64,000 nt of DNA from Spinellus fusiger (lineage: Eukaryota > Mucoromycota > Mucoromycetes > Mucorales > Phycomycetaceae). Under the pieces are notes generated by a model, which did not search any database, was not told where the DNA came from, and saw only the letters and a program-made list of their open reading frames with translations. The position numbers and the translations under genes were made by a program. How positions within the stretch are numbered: position 1 is the first letter of the stretch; each line of letters begins with the position of its first letter. Of the stretch, positions 1-14,205 are shown in pieces. The DNA is taken from the NCBI GenBank assembly GCA_025094145.1, contig JALLLS010000091.1:1-64000 (forward strand). The letters are read 5' to 3'.

Positions 1-1157
1 CAGGGAAGAAGCAGTCAGGGCAACATAGTGTCTCTATGTGCCAGAGCAAGGCAAGCAAAGTGGGCCACCACACAGGACAGGGAGCACCACAACGTGTTGA
101 GAGGCTGTTGAGGCAGGAGTCAATGGGGTAGACCCCAGCAGAGCAAACAGGCAGCAGAGACCACAAGGAGGCAGGAACAAGAGGACACTCCAAAAGGTGA
201 TGGCGTGAGGTGTGGTCCAGGCCACAGGAACATTCTCTAGGCTGACCAGGGAGCCACCCAAGATGCCAATGGACCAAATGGCTTCTCTCAGCTCTAGAGG
301 CTGGCACCAGCAGGACAGGATCAATTCCCAACAAGGGATGGCAATGCTTGATCAGCACCATATTGGTTGAGGCAAGAAACAGGTCAAACTTGTTCTGTAT
401 GTACTCCTCAAAGAACAGTTTGAGCTGGCTGTCCTTTGCAGGAACAGGGTCTGGGAGAGCAAGGTACAGTGGGTTCTTCACCAGATATGAAGTCCTTCTG
501 GCCATGGGCAGTGAGGCAGAGAGCAGGACAAGAAGACAAGAAGACAAGAAGAAGGCAGGGACCAAAAGTGCAAGGCAAAACGAGTGACCAGAACATTTAC
601 CCTATGCTTCATTGAGGGAATGTTGGTAATGTGCTTAATGACTGTTGTTGAGAATGTTGGGTGACCACCCACCAAGAGACGGAGACACCTGTCTTGGAGC
701 TTTTCCAGTGCCTTGTACTCTGCAGCCTTCAGGAATGAGATGGCCAGGCCATACTCAAACTTTGGCCTCACAAAAGTTTTGTATATGTGGGAGCAGAGAT
801 GTAGGGAGAAGCCAGCACGATTGACACCAACCAGGTTGAGAATAGTCATCACCTTGACTACACCTGGGGACCAAGAAGACACCAAAGAGGAAGCAGACAG
901 ACCCTTCTTGCCAAAGGGCAGACCAAGATACATCACCTCCTCTGCATGTGGAAGTGGCACACCATACAGAGAGAGGGAGAGGCCACGGGACGTTGAAGAA
1001 GTTGGGGAGGGATGATTCAGCACCACACACTTGCTTGGGTTCCACCTGTACCCCAGAGAGAACAAATGCTGCTCTGCCAGAGCCAGCATGTCTTGTACAG
1101 CTTCTTTATCTCCAAAGACAGCCACGTCATCTGCAAAAAGCAGAGAGTTCACAGGAA

Positions 1158-1167
1158 CTAAGGCAGG

Positions 1168-1198
<31 letters not shown>

Positions 1199-1200
1199 GG
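1158..1200 (-). repeat. Minisatellite inside the LINE RT coding region, encodes Ser-Gly repeats
   Basis: Tandem ACCAGA/CCAGAACC units encode an SGSGSGSGSG stretch between the RT block ending in SLYIN and the FADD catalytic block. It is in frame, so it expanded while the frame was still readable or by chance in multiples of three. Confidence 0.7.
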
Positions 1201-1944
1201 AAAGGACACACAGTGGGTTGTTGGCCTAGCAGCACAACAAAGCAAGGCAGGCAGAGAGTTTATGTATAGTGAATACAGGCTTGGGCTCAACACTGAACCT
1301 TGGAGGACTCCAGTCACAGGCAAGAAGGGCACAGAAGAGTGGTTAGTCAGGAGTACTGAAATTGTTACCTCATCAAACAGGTGTGAAATGAAAGAGAGGA
1401 AAGCAGTGGGAGCACCAGCAGTAGAAAGGGCTTGCCAGACCACATTTCTGTCCACCTTATCATAGGCTGAGGAGATGTCAAGGAGAGCAACAACTGAGTA
1501 GTGGTGATGTTGAAGGAAGTATGCATGCATAAGATCATGCAAGCACAGAGCCTGGTCCAGAGGACTTCTCCTAGGGCGGAAACCACCTTGTGCCAGGTCA
1601 GGGACAGGAGAGAACCAAGACAAGGAAGGTGCAATGCAGAACTCCAGGAGCTTTCTCATTACTGAGGTCAGGGAAATAGGCCTATAATTAGCAGCATCAG
1701 ATTTTTCACCCTCCTTATAGATTGGGAAGACTGCAGCATGCCTTCAGAGTGAAGGAGTGTATGACCACTGCCAGCAAACTGTAAACAGGTTAGCCAGAAT
1801 GGGGGCCAGGACCAAACCAAGAGGCTTCAGCATTTCTGCCTTGAGGTGGTCTGTACCAGGGGCTTTCCTGTTGGGAAGAAGCTTGATACAGCCAGCAATA
1901 AGAGCAGAGTCAAACATAGGGATACCAATTGATAGCAAACCAAG

Positions 1945-2105
1945 AGCACCAGACACACCAGAGACACCAGACGGAACCAAAGGGACACCAGGAGAACCAG
2001 GAGAACCAGGAGAACCAGGGGAGACACCAGACAGGACAACAGGAACACCAGAAGATGGACGGCCACCAGGAACACCAGACACACCAGACACACCAGGGGA
2101 AGGAA
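1945..2105 (-). repeat. Minisatellite encoding a collagen-like Gly/Ser/Pro/Val run in the LINE RT
   Basis: Variant ACCAGGAGA/ACCAGACAC 9-mers encode [10 protein letters not shown] and SGVSGVSGV repeats immediately upstream of the RT motif NRKAPGTDHLKAEML. In-frame expansion in the N-terminal part of the RT. Confidence 0.75.
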
Positions 2106-2695
2106 GGGGAGCATAGGAGGAGAAAGGGAGAAGGGAAGTAAAAGGACCAGGAGGGGGAGGACGGGAGGAAGGAAGGATCTCACCACTATATACAGTTTCA
2201 AGATGGTCAGCCATCACCTTTACAGCAACAGCCGGACCATCAGGGTGGGAGAAGGAAGGAGTGGAAGTGTGGCGCCCCTTGAGATGCTTAACCTTGGCCA
2301 AAGCCTTGGAAAAGTTGGTCTTAAGTGACTTGTAGAAGTTCTGCCATGACATACGTTTTGCAGACAGGACAGCAAACACAAAGAAAGCATGGGCAGCCTT
2401 GTACTTTGACCACCAGTGGACCTTGTCAATACCAGTGCAGTATTTCCATTTCCTGAAACACTTTTCACGGTTGGTAGCAGCAGACTGAAGGGCAGGAGAC
2501 CAGTACTTCTTCCAATGGGAGGGCCAAGAAGTCTTGGTACCCAGAGCAGCATCCAGTGACAGGTAGATACACTCATTGAGTGAGTCATTAAGACTGTCAA
2601 TGAGTGGGCGAGAAGAAAGAGGGAAAGAAACAAGGGGTTGGGAGAAGGAGGTAAAGGTGGAGACATAGAGGTTGCATGGATCTTTTTCTTATAGT

Positions 2696-3451
2696 CTTGA
2701 CAGATTCCATAGACAGACCTTGATATATTCACAAAACATTATGATAGTTCAAGTTAATGCCTATGTATCAGCATATTAACAGCACTAAGTATAGCTAATA
2801 TTTAAAGAGTTTGTTGTTTTAAAACGTTTTTTTTTGTACGGAAGTTAGTGACTTGAATTTTAGTAATAAGTAACAACCTATCAGAAAGAAGACATAAAAA
2901 GAAGAAAACATTAGCTATAAAAGAAGAGGAAAAGAAGAGGAAACCTCACCTTGAATCATTGTCTATTTCTTGATCTACTGCTAGAGTATTTACCAAAGAG
3001 ACTGCCTATTGAGCCACTACAGTGGGTAGAAATGGCACAATAGGTGACAAGGAGAAACAATAGAATCAGTCATCATCTTCCCAAGAAGGCTATCACGATT
3101 CCCAATGGGATGATAAGGTAAAAGGCAAGCTCAGGTAAAAATAGGTGGGTATTATATTAAGACGAGTTCGCCTCACAGAATCATACCTATACAACACAAC
3201 AATCCACGGGTGGGTCAGGAAGAGAAGGAAATGTTACAGAAAGTAAAAGAAGGGATAAATAGGTAGCATGAGAAAAGAGAGAAGACAGAAGAGAGAGAGA
3301 GAGAGTGTGTGTGTGTGGCTCTGTCATAGAGTCACATCTTAGTGAGAAATAGAAGGTGAGTCAATGATTACAAATAGATACACATGCACTAAGGACTTCT
3401 TATGCAAGAAAAGACATAAAAAGAAGGGTAGATTAAATGTGTCCAGTATAG
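2696..3451. other. Intergenic, no gene recognised
   Basis: AT-rich sequence between the LINE remnant and a solo LTR. It holds a short (GA)n(GT)n microsatellite at about 3293-3317 and no open frame or motif I can assign. Confidence 0.6.
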
Positions 3452-3636
3452 TGTTAAAGAACCCAAAGGCAAAAGGTGTGGTTTAGGAATGTAATAGATA
3501 TATTTCTCAAATTGCTTCTGCTATGAATTAAGCAGGCTTATATACTTTTTCTTCTAAGTTACATTGACTACCTTTTGCAACAACAAGTCTTATGGGGATT
3601 CAGGGGTGTATGTTCTTCATCCCCTATTTCCCAACA
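3452..3636 (+). mobile_element. Solo LTR, family LTR-A, copy 1
   Basis: 185-bp unit with TG...CA ends (TGTTAAAGAACCC ... TTTCCCAACA), flanked by the perfect 4-bp duplication ATAG (3448-3451 and 3637-3640). It is over 90% identical by eye to 42573-42756 and more diverged from 12226-12409, and all three copies have matching 4-bp flanks. The TG...CA ends, the size and the absence of coding sequence fit a solo LTR left by LTR-LTR recombination; a MITE is less likely because no terminal inverted repeat is visible. Orientation is arbitrary. Confidence 0.75.
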
Positions 3637-4003
3637 ATAGGAAGGATCCATCATAGCGGAAAAGAAGATGGTCAGACATAAGAATCAATGACAACCAACA
3701 CCACTCGACCAGGGAAGGCAGAGCATAGTAAGAACAATACGAGGAGATGTGTACTGCATTGGAAGGTTATCAATGATGGAAATGCTCATTATGTTTCCTT
3801 GGTCATGTCTCTCAGTACGATATATGGCTTCATGGAGATACTCAATAATAATAAAAAGTGTCTGTTTACAAAGGATTGTTATTCTTTTGTAAGTCGTCTG
3901 AACATCCACCTCATCGTCCTGACACTATTTATACCCTATTCATAAGAAGACATAAGAAGAAGAAAGGAAATAACACACTGTAGATTTATAAACAACTATT
4001 CAG
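3637..4003. other. Intergenic, 3' flank of the WDR24-like gene
   Basis: Nothing recognised. Short frames on both strands overlap each other and show no family motifs. Confidence 0.5.
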
Positions 4004-6488
4004 TCAAGAGACACCACAAGTCAATACACAAGCATGGCCACACCCAGTGGCACATTGAGTTTCTTTTAAAAACCATTCTCTCATATGCTCAAGGTGTCCT
4101 CCATGATTACAGCCCTGACACCAAACATAAAGTCCTCTTACAGTTTGATGGCTAACTTACTGTGAATACTATGACGATTCATCAAACTTACCAAATAGTA
4201 CAAGGATTGAGCAGACGGTGACATTTATCACACGTCCATGAACCACGAGCAGTACCTGTGACAAGTTTGAAACAGTGATTACAGGCGATATGGATGGTAG
4301 TTGCATTCTATAGAGAAATCTTATGAGTCACACTATACCATGATTGTATTTTACCTCGTTCCGTTCTCTCACTCGCTTTATTCTGCATGCCTTGATCATA
4401 ACTGTGGCTGGAGACCATAGTTTGAAGCGATGTAGCATGTCTATGACTGATGAATATTCATGCCTTATCATGGCGAGATTACCAATGTAGGAATTAAACC
4501 AATCTTCAACACGGTCATCGTCTATATGGATATAGCGCTGGAGAACAAGATAAATAGAAACACACATCTGAACATCTCCTTGCTCTGTATAGTAGTCCAG
4601 CAGTTCCATAACCATTTCTTCGTGCTCCCACACTGGCCATAGTTCTCCTGTATCGGAACATGAGACATTGGATCCTTCTACACTGCTCATCTTGTCTAAA
4701 TCAGCCGCTGTTTCTGATTTTTCTGTATCTAGGTCGTCGTCACTTGATTCTGCACTGTCTGTATCCACAGGTGGCATCTGCAAGGATTCTATTCAATAGA
4801 TCATTCTTTAGCTACAGGACATCTACCTCGATCAGATGTGCTTTAACTTCATCATAGTCTTGCTTCACCTCTATATCTGAATTGGCTATCCAAGCACCAC
4901 TGTTATTATTTTCATTGGCCCTCTTATTGACTCTACCTACCTTTAGTTCCATCAGATTCGAATAAAAGAGCAACGATTTTCCATGTTTGAGAAGTACGGT
5001 ATCTTCCCATTTTCCATGCCACCTGTTCCATAGTCATAGCAAGGCGATTAATGCATGTCACTCATTAAAGGGTATAGTTACCGCACTGTTGTTCATACAG
5101 ATAGACACTATCTCTCCTGATACTTTATAATGTTCAGCAAATACAGAAAAGGCTTCGAAATCAAAGAGTGGCAAATGAGCAATACCACAGCTCTGAGGAG
5201 GAGTATACTGTGCAAACTATCCTACTATAAGTAATTTACCCTGTCTTTACTCTATACCTCTTCCTCGGGAGCAAGTTTAGCAGTCGACCGTTTCCATTTC
5301 TTAGAAATAGTGGTGGCATTACATGGCAATTGACTTGATATTTCCACTATAAATGGGTCACACAGTACATATTTACTCACCTTTCATCCACAAAATGCTC
5401 TCGTGAGCTCTGATCCACAGTAAATGCCAAGTCACCTTGGACATTCCAACCAATGGCATTTCTTCTTAACAAATCAATGGGGCGATATGAAGACTGAACT
5501 TCTTGTCGAATAAACCACTTGTCTTTTGCCACTGAGTAAACAGTCTCCCCGTTAAGCCATAAAAATCCTAGACATGGGAGTGAGTATTTCCTTGTTTTAT
5601 TTATTTATTTCATTTATTAGTTACCTGTGGGAGATGAATTATGTTCATCAAAAGCATATTTAGCAATGTTAGGTCTTCTCACATCCCAGATATGAATTCG
5701 ACTGTCTGTGAGCAATGCACACGATGCAATTTCATCATCGTAGCCAGGTCTCCATTGGATGCGTGCAACTGCTGCCATGGTACGGATTGTATAAAGTGGC
5801 CGTCGACTGTCTGCATTCATGTCCCATACCTGTTTATGTATGAGAAGTTCACTCTTTTCACTCTTGTTTTTTTATAGACACTCGAATACCCTCTGTCTTT
5901 CTTACCTTGATCGTCTTATCTCTTCCTCCACTGGCTACTATACGTCCCCCTGGATGCCAATCGACTGTCAAGCACGGACCATTGTGAGCACTGACTTTGC
6001 GATCATATAATGCCTTTGGATTTCGCATGTCCCATTTCTACCTTTCCATTTCTTAGGACTTTATCTTCTTTATCTTTTTCTCTCTCTCTCTTTATCTTCT
6101 TTTATCATTTATCATTTTACCTGAATGGTGCCTGTCTCAAAGGCAGCAGCAAACTCAAAATGGTTGACTGGATTAAATTGAACATCTCTTACAGACTCTG
6201 ATTTGCCTTCGAATCTATAACGAGCCCCATTCTTTGGATCTCTAAAGTCCTGTTCTATGGTTTAGTGCATTGAGTCTGTATAAATTACCCAACACTTCAT
6301 TGTGCCATCCTGAGAAGCACTTAATAATATGTTTCCATTCTCTGGTTGAAAGCACACACGATTGACAGCACGGGTATGTTCATTAATTACTCTTTCAGCT
6401 ATTTATTATGGATAATAGTAGGATGAAGAGAAGAGCCACAGAAAGCCATAGTGTGGTTGTTATTATAAGGATTCCTTTGCTGTTGTTT

Positions 6489-6523
<35 letters not shown>

Positions 6524-7088
6524 ATACAATGTCTATTGAATAATTACCTGCTTTCCGCCCTACTTTACTAAGATCCCAGAGAATAATAGCACCATTTGTA
6601 GCAGCTGTCGCCACCTTATTTTTTGTCACTGTAGACAAGGTTATTCCCGTGTGTTTGTTTTATTCTGTCAGGACCTACTATTGTTTCCCCACTTGACATC
6701 ATTGCTGCTGTAGTTTAGGTTAAGATGGCTTCCTGCTCGTAGATTCAATGTCTCCACCACCTCGGAGGTTGTCACAGAGACAATCTTAAGAACTAAACTA
6801 ATGTCTGTCAGCCCTCAACCCCTCTTGCACCTCGTTGTCTTTCTTGCCTTCTCTTCCTGCCAGTGCCACTGACTCTCCATCAGGAGACAGACTCAGTGCA
6901 TTGAGCGCTCCTGACATGCGTGCCTTGAGAGGGACCTTTTTCAGATGTGTTTCTGGTTTGTCTTCCACATCAAGAAGAGGGTCGTGGATGTCTGAAGTTA
7001 ACCGAGCAGCAGCATAGAGGCCTGCCTGGGAGACAATACGTTGCATTCTCTCGCTGCCAGAAAGCTGGTTCTTGACGTGCTTTCTCAT
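4004..7088 (-). CDS. SEA2: WDR24/Sea2-like WD40-RING protein, GATOR2 (SEACAT) subunit
   Basis: Fourteen exons join into 726 codons: 7088-6848, 6792-6679, 6628-6548, 6398-6289, 6249-6121, 6037-5906, 5829-5625, 5567-5381, 5333-5258, 5207-5082, 5022-4941, 4788-4355, 4307-4192, 4151-4004. Residues ~55-360 form a WD40 propeller (LLSASQDGTMKCW, VASGGRDKTIK, IHIWDVRRP). A helical region (LLDYYTEQGDVQMCVSIYLV) and a C-terminal Cys/His RING-like domain (CNHC...CDKCHR...WCQGCNHGGHLEH...CATGCGHAC) follow in WDR24 order. In the family this protein is a subunit of GATOR2/SEACAT at the vacuole or lysosome, acting on TORC1 amino-acid signalling. The start is the ATG ahead of the first propeller blade. All introns are 39-152 nt. 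Intron 1 has a GC donor (AAG|GCAAGA). The 152-nt intron 4789-4940 contains a long open stretch and may hide one more exon. Length is close to human WDR24 (about 790 residues). Confidence 0.9.
6485..6523. repeat. (TTTC)n microsatellite inside a WDR24-like intron
   Basis: About nine TTTC units lie in the 149-nt intron 6399-6547. On the sense strand of the gene this reads GAAA. Confidence 0.8.
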
Positions 7089-7919
7089 TAGCTACTAAGG
7101 AGGGTTGGATATACTTGCCCTGTGATGAGCTACCTATCGGATGAGTGCGTCGAGTGAGAAAGACTGATAGAGGAGTTGCCCTTTGGGTGGGTGGAGGCTG
7201 CTGGACTGTTTTTATTCACAGGACTGGTCACAGTCACTTCTCCCTAATGCACCCACTGGCGCACCTTTTTTTTTTTAAATATACATCCATTGCCATTCTC
7301 TTTTACACTGGTAAGAAATGTTTGTTTATTGAAAGTCTTCTCTATGTATGGATTGTAATGTCTATAGAAATCATGAGCATGGTTCTATATAGCTGCTAAT
7401 AATTGATAATATGTATCATACATCATACATAAAAACAGCTACAAAATGTTTGGTTTAAGATGATACATAATAGTTAATACTATTCAATTACTATTATTAA
7501 AATGAAATAAATAGTTATTTCTTTTTTCTTATTGTTTCTCTCTCTCTCTCTCTCTCTGATCTAAAATATGCTACCTTGTCTAGCAAGACATTACTAGTAC
7601 TAATAAGAATAAGAATAGAAAGTCCAAGCCTTCTGGTTCATCTCCTTCCTCCTTTCTAATTATCACCAATGCCTTCATTCAATGACAGAAACTCATAAAG
7701 GCAAACTGTCTAAAGTGTGATGTAAAGTGTGGTGTTATTGTATTTTTGTAATTCAAAAAATAGTACACTGTCGAGTATAGAATAAAGAAGAACAGCAACA
7801 AGAAAGGAAAAAAGGAAATCCTGCCTTCTTTATTATTTGACTCCTAGTGTGTGCGAGCTACTTTGGACTCCACCTATGGCCCGTTAGAATACACATCAAA
7901 TCTATACACACACAGCCCT
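7089..7919. other. Intergenic, between PCF11 3' end and WDR24-like 5' end
   Basis: Both neighbours are transcribed leftward, so this holds the PCF11 3' UTR and the promoter of the WDR24-like gene. It contains a (TC)n tract at about 7539-7557. No further gene seen. Confidence 0.5.
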
Positions 7920-11142
<3,223 letters not shown>

Positions 11143-12093
11143 TTACTAGATAAAATACGTAGACACTAACAAAGAATGGAATGTCTATAGGGAAAACCAG
11201 GCCAGAAGGGGGAAAAGGGGGGGGGAAGATGAAGACTGTGAGTTTTTTTTTTATTTTTCATGGGTCAAAATAATAAAGAGCACAAAATAAACAGAACACA
11301 AGAGAGCATACGAATTATCTTGTAGGCTATTTTTGCATGCTTAACCGTGGGCAATCCTACCTTTGTAAAGAAGAAGAAAAGGGACAAAAAAAACAAGGGT
11401 GGCAAAAGCAGAGATAAGATGAGGTGGAAAGGAACACACTACGCTATGGAATTGAAGAAAGAAAAAAAAACAAGTGACGCAACGTCTGACTTGGAGTAGA
11501 GTGTTGATTGGCTGTGGTAAATAGAGGGTCAGTCCTATTATCAGTTATGCCAGAAGAGGTGGTTTGCTTTGTTGGTCTTTCTATATTTCAATGTCCGATA
11601 CGCAGATACAATTTGAGTGGAAGTGGGTAGCTTTGGATGTAAGTGTATGTAGAAAGAGACAGAGACAGGTTCAAGTGTAAATAATAAACTATTTATATAA
11701 ACTATACTTATATATTTATGCTTATATACTTATGCTTATATATTTATGCTTATATATTTATATATTTATATAAATAAAGGTTATGTATTTGTGTATATCT
11801 GTGTGTACGCGTAGGAGTGTATAGGTTGCGTCCTAAAGTCTGAGCTTCCCTTGTCTCATCTCTTTTCTTTACCCCTCTCTTCCTCCTCCAATCAGAAGAC
11901 AGCTCGTGGTCAGGCACAGGTAGACACAAGAGTAGGGATAAATCCAACAGACATCAAGCGTAAAGACCTATTGAGTAATATTCTAATAATGCTACCACTT
12001 CATAGTATGCACTAAAAACATCTAAGGTGTCTTAGAGAACGAGTTATCCACTCTAGATTCTATTGCATGATGTTAAATTAGAGTTGATCTTTT
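11143..12093. other. Intergenic, upstream of PCF11
   Basis: Upstream region of PCF11. It contains G and A homopolymer tracts (about 11216-11260), a CCAAT box in PCF11 orientation at 11507-11511, and AT-rich TATATTTATGCT repeats near 11700-11770. A 65-codon minus-strand frame at 11750-11947 has no recognisable motif. Confidence 0.5.
11505..11513 (-). promoter_or_regulatory. Possible CCAAT box upstream of PCF11
   Basis: The minus strand reads AGCCAATCA about 365 bp upstream of the PCF11 ATG, matching the extended CCAAT-box consensus. It is the only regulatory-like site I can point to there. Distance and lack of comparison keep this tentative. Confidence 0.3.
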
Positions 12094-12215
12094 CTATGTT
12101 TCTATGTTTCTATGTTTCTATGTTTCTATGTTTCTATGTTTCTATGTTTCTATGTTTCTATGTTTCTATGTTTCTATGTTTCTATGTTTCTATGTTTCTA
12201 TGTTTCTATTATTCT
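12093..12215. repeat. (TTTCTATG)n minisatellite
   Basis: About 15 copies of the 8-mer TTTCTATG in a row, nearly perfect, abutting the 5' side of solo LTR copy 2. It creates a spurious repetitive open frame. Confidence 0.95.
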
Positions 12216-12225
12216 ATGCTTCTAT

Positions 12226-12409
12226 TGTTAAAAAAAAACCTCAAGGCAAAAGGTGTGTTTTAGGAATGTAATAGATATATTTCTCAATTTGCTTCTGCTA
12301 TCCATTGAGCAGGTTTATATACTTTCTTCCAAGTTACATTGATTACGTTTTATGATAACAAGTCTTATGGGATTCAGGGGGGTATGTTCTTCATCCCCTT
12401 TTTACAACA
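12226..12409 (+). mobile_element. Solo LTR, family LTR-A, copy 2
   Basis: 184-bp unit homologous to 3452-3636, more diverged (about 85-90% by eye), TG...CA ends. The perfect 4-bp duplication CTAT is at 12222-12225 and 12410-12413. It is inserted at the end of the TTTCTATG array, so one duplicated CTAT comes from the array. Confidence 0.75.
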
Positions 12410-13793
12410 CTATTATTCTATTTCTCTATTATTACTTTTGAAGAAACACCTTTAATAGTCATCATGACATCTGTCTGTGGCTCTTTGTGACATTTGAAAT
12501 GACACTGTAAAAAATACATTAGCTACAACCCAGTATAATATAGAATAAAATAAGTGTATCCAAAAAAATCCTGATGAGCCACAGGCAAGATAACAATACA
12601 GTGAACATACGTCTAACTCTTAATATTAAGATAGCACGTCTATTTAATAGAGTTGCCTTCTTTTTTGTCTCTTTTTTTTAGCGTGGAAGTGCATAGAAAG
12701 ATCATACAGCATTCGCAGTAACTACAGTATAGACTTTACAACAGTCCTATATTGTACCCGTGAACTCTCCCAGAGTGATCTGCATGGGGATTCGCTTCAT
12801 TGTACTATGAATTCAAAATGCACTCTTTTTGTCAAACCCTACATTTAGTGCTTAGTATAACTTTACGCCTACCATTAGAATGTAACAAAGTAAAGAAAAT
12901 ATCAACTTCTAAATTAGAGTCGTTTAGTTTTCATCTTTTCTTTGATTATAACACAGTGGGATACTAACTTTACTCTATGTCGGTATTGCTTAAGGATAGG
13001 AATGCTGGGATACATCAGTAAACAATACTTTATAAACAATATTATTATGAAGCATTAGTTCATGCTATGGAAAATGTACTTTGCTATTGTCAATAAAATA
13101 TCATAGCTTAACATATGTCTAATAATAATAATTTCTCTGCTCAGTTATGTTATGGAAAAAAGATAGATAAATAGAAGGGTAACAATACCATGTGAAATAG
13201 AAATAATAGTAGCAGAAACACAGATGGTTTCTCTACTACACAAAAATGGAACTATATTCAAATGTTATCAGACCTAATATATCTAGAGTCAAGTGTAACA
13301 TTACTGGACAATGGCTGTGGGCGATTTGGTTTTATAGTGACTTAAGTATTGTCATAAAAGATAGATTATCTCATTGATGTTAATGGATAGACATACCTTA
13401 TGGAAATTATAGGAAACGTATATATTTTTATGTATAGACACATAGCTATGGGCTTTCTATTTTAATTGTCATCTCTATTGTTACTTTTTGCAAGAATGAA
13501 TAATGACTTGTACACTAGTGATTGTTTGAAAATGCCTCTTTGTAAAATAGGTACTACAGAGTAAATCTTATTCTTTCTATTCTTCAAATGAGGTGTGTCA
13601 TTAGGCAAGTAGAAAAATTAATATAAAAGAGTCAATGATTCATATATTTTTTACTCTTTGACTCTATCCTTTTTCCCTTTATGTAGGCTCAACTTGTTTA
13701 CTTATTATTTCAATAATATCAACTGTCTACTCATGGAACTAATGATGAGGGATGGAGCTCTTCACTATCCTTATTAACACCAATACTAGTATA
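12410..13793. other. Intergenic, no gene recognised
   Basis: AT-rich, no convincing open frame on either strand and no repeat shared with the rest of the window that I could see. Confidence 0.5.
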
Positions 13794-14205
13794 ATGACTG
13801 ACACAAAGGGAAAAAATTACGCTGATGCTGGTGCCATACATGCATCTTCCATTCATAAAACAGGTAAACTATTAATGTAATTGAAAACAGTGCAAAGAAG
13901 GCTCATCTTACAGCAACAATAGATATTGAAGCCAACCATGAACACCTTCGACGTGGTAATAACCAAGTCACAGTTAAAAAGTGGCACCAGATGAAGAAAT
14001 GGAGAATCCTGATGGGTTTAGGAATCATTGGTATTCTTATTGTCATTATTGGTAAGTGTAGTTGACAATTTAATGTATCTCTTGGGTTGACTCTTATCAT
14101 TATCATTAGGGGCTATTGTCTGTACAAGAGTAAGTTAAAAGATGGCTGGTAGAAATGGATACACTAATTAACCTATTCTTTATACTCTTTCAACTGTAGA
14201 AATGA
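13794..14205 (+). CDS. Small tail-anchored protein resembling the C-terminal end of a SNARE (syntaxin/Sso-like)
   Basis: Four short exons (13794-13863, 13914-14051, 14110-14129, 14200-14205) with GT-AG introns of 50, 58 and 70 nt join into 77 codons plus stop. The product has a polar N-terminus, then IEANHEHLRRGNNQVTVKKW, a basic KKW linker and one hydrophobic segment (RILMGLGIIGILIVIIGAIV) near the C-terminus, followed by CTRK. The order IEAN..H...GN..V..., basic linker, membrane anchor is what the end of a Q-SNARE motif looks like in syntaxins. The N-terminal half of the SNARE motif, including the zero-layer Gln, is missing, and I found no upstream exon supplying it. It may be a 5'-truncated gene copy, or a real small membrane protein unrelated to SNAREs. 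The consistent splicing frame supports transcription of at least an ancestral form. Confidence 0.4.

Larger units (their letters stand above)
1..2695 (-). mobile_element. Decayed non-LTR retrotransposon (LINE), reverse transcriptase part, runs off the left edge
   Basis: Read on the minus strand, this stretch encodes a LINE reverse transcriptase. Recognisable RT blocks, in order, are NRKAPGTDHLKAEML (near 1850), FPIYKEG...NYRPISLTS (near 1690), GGFRPRRSPLDQA, LLDISSAYDKVDR, GVLQGSVLSPSLYSLYIN and FADDVAVF (near 1115). A C-terminal Cys/His region (LGWLPGQPRECSCG...SRHHLLECP, near 200-280) follows. The frame is broken twice that I can see. A TGA at 1744-1746 replaces what should be a Trp codon just before RT block 2, because the same frame continues on both sides. 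A frame change also occurs around 530-560, inside a short AAG-rich tandem repeat, after which another frame stays open to base 1. An upstream part (about 2380-2690) has a second frame change. No endonuclease domain is visible, so the copy is 5'-truncated. Much higher GC than its surroundings. A dead element; its 3' end lies outside the window. Confidence 0.85.

Noticed and set aside
1031..1465. 144-codon plus-strand frame
   Set aside because: Antisense of the LINE reverse transcriptase, whose minus-strand frame carries all RT blocks.
12063..12263. Repetitive MFLCFYVS-type open frame
   Set aside because: Produced by the TTTCTATG tandem repeat; an 8-mer array gives open frames by chance.
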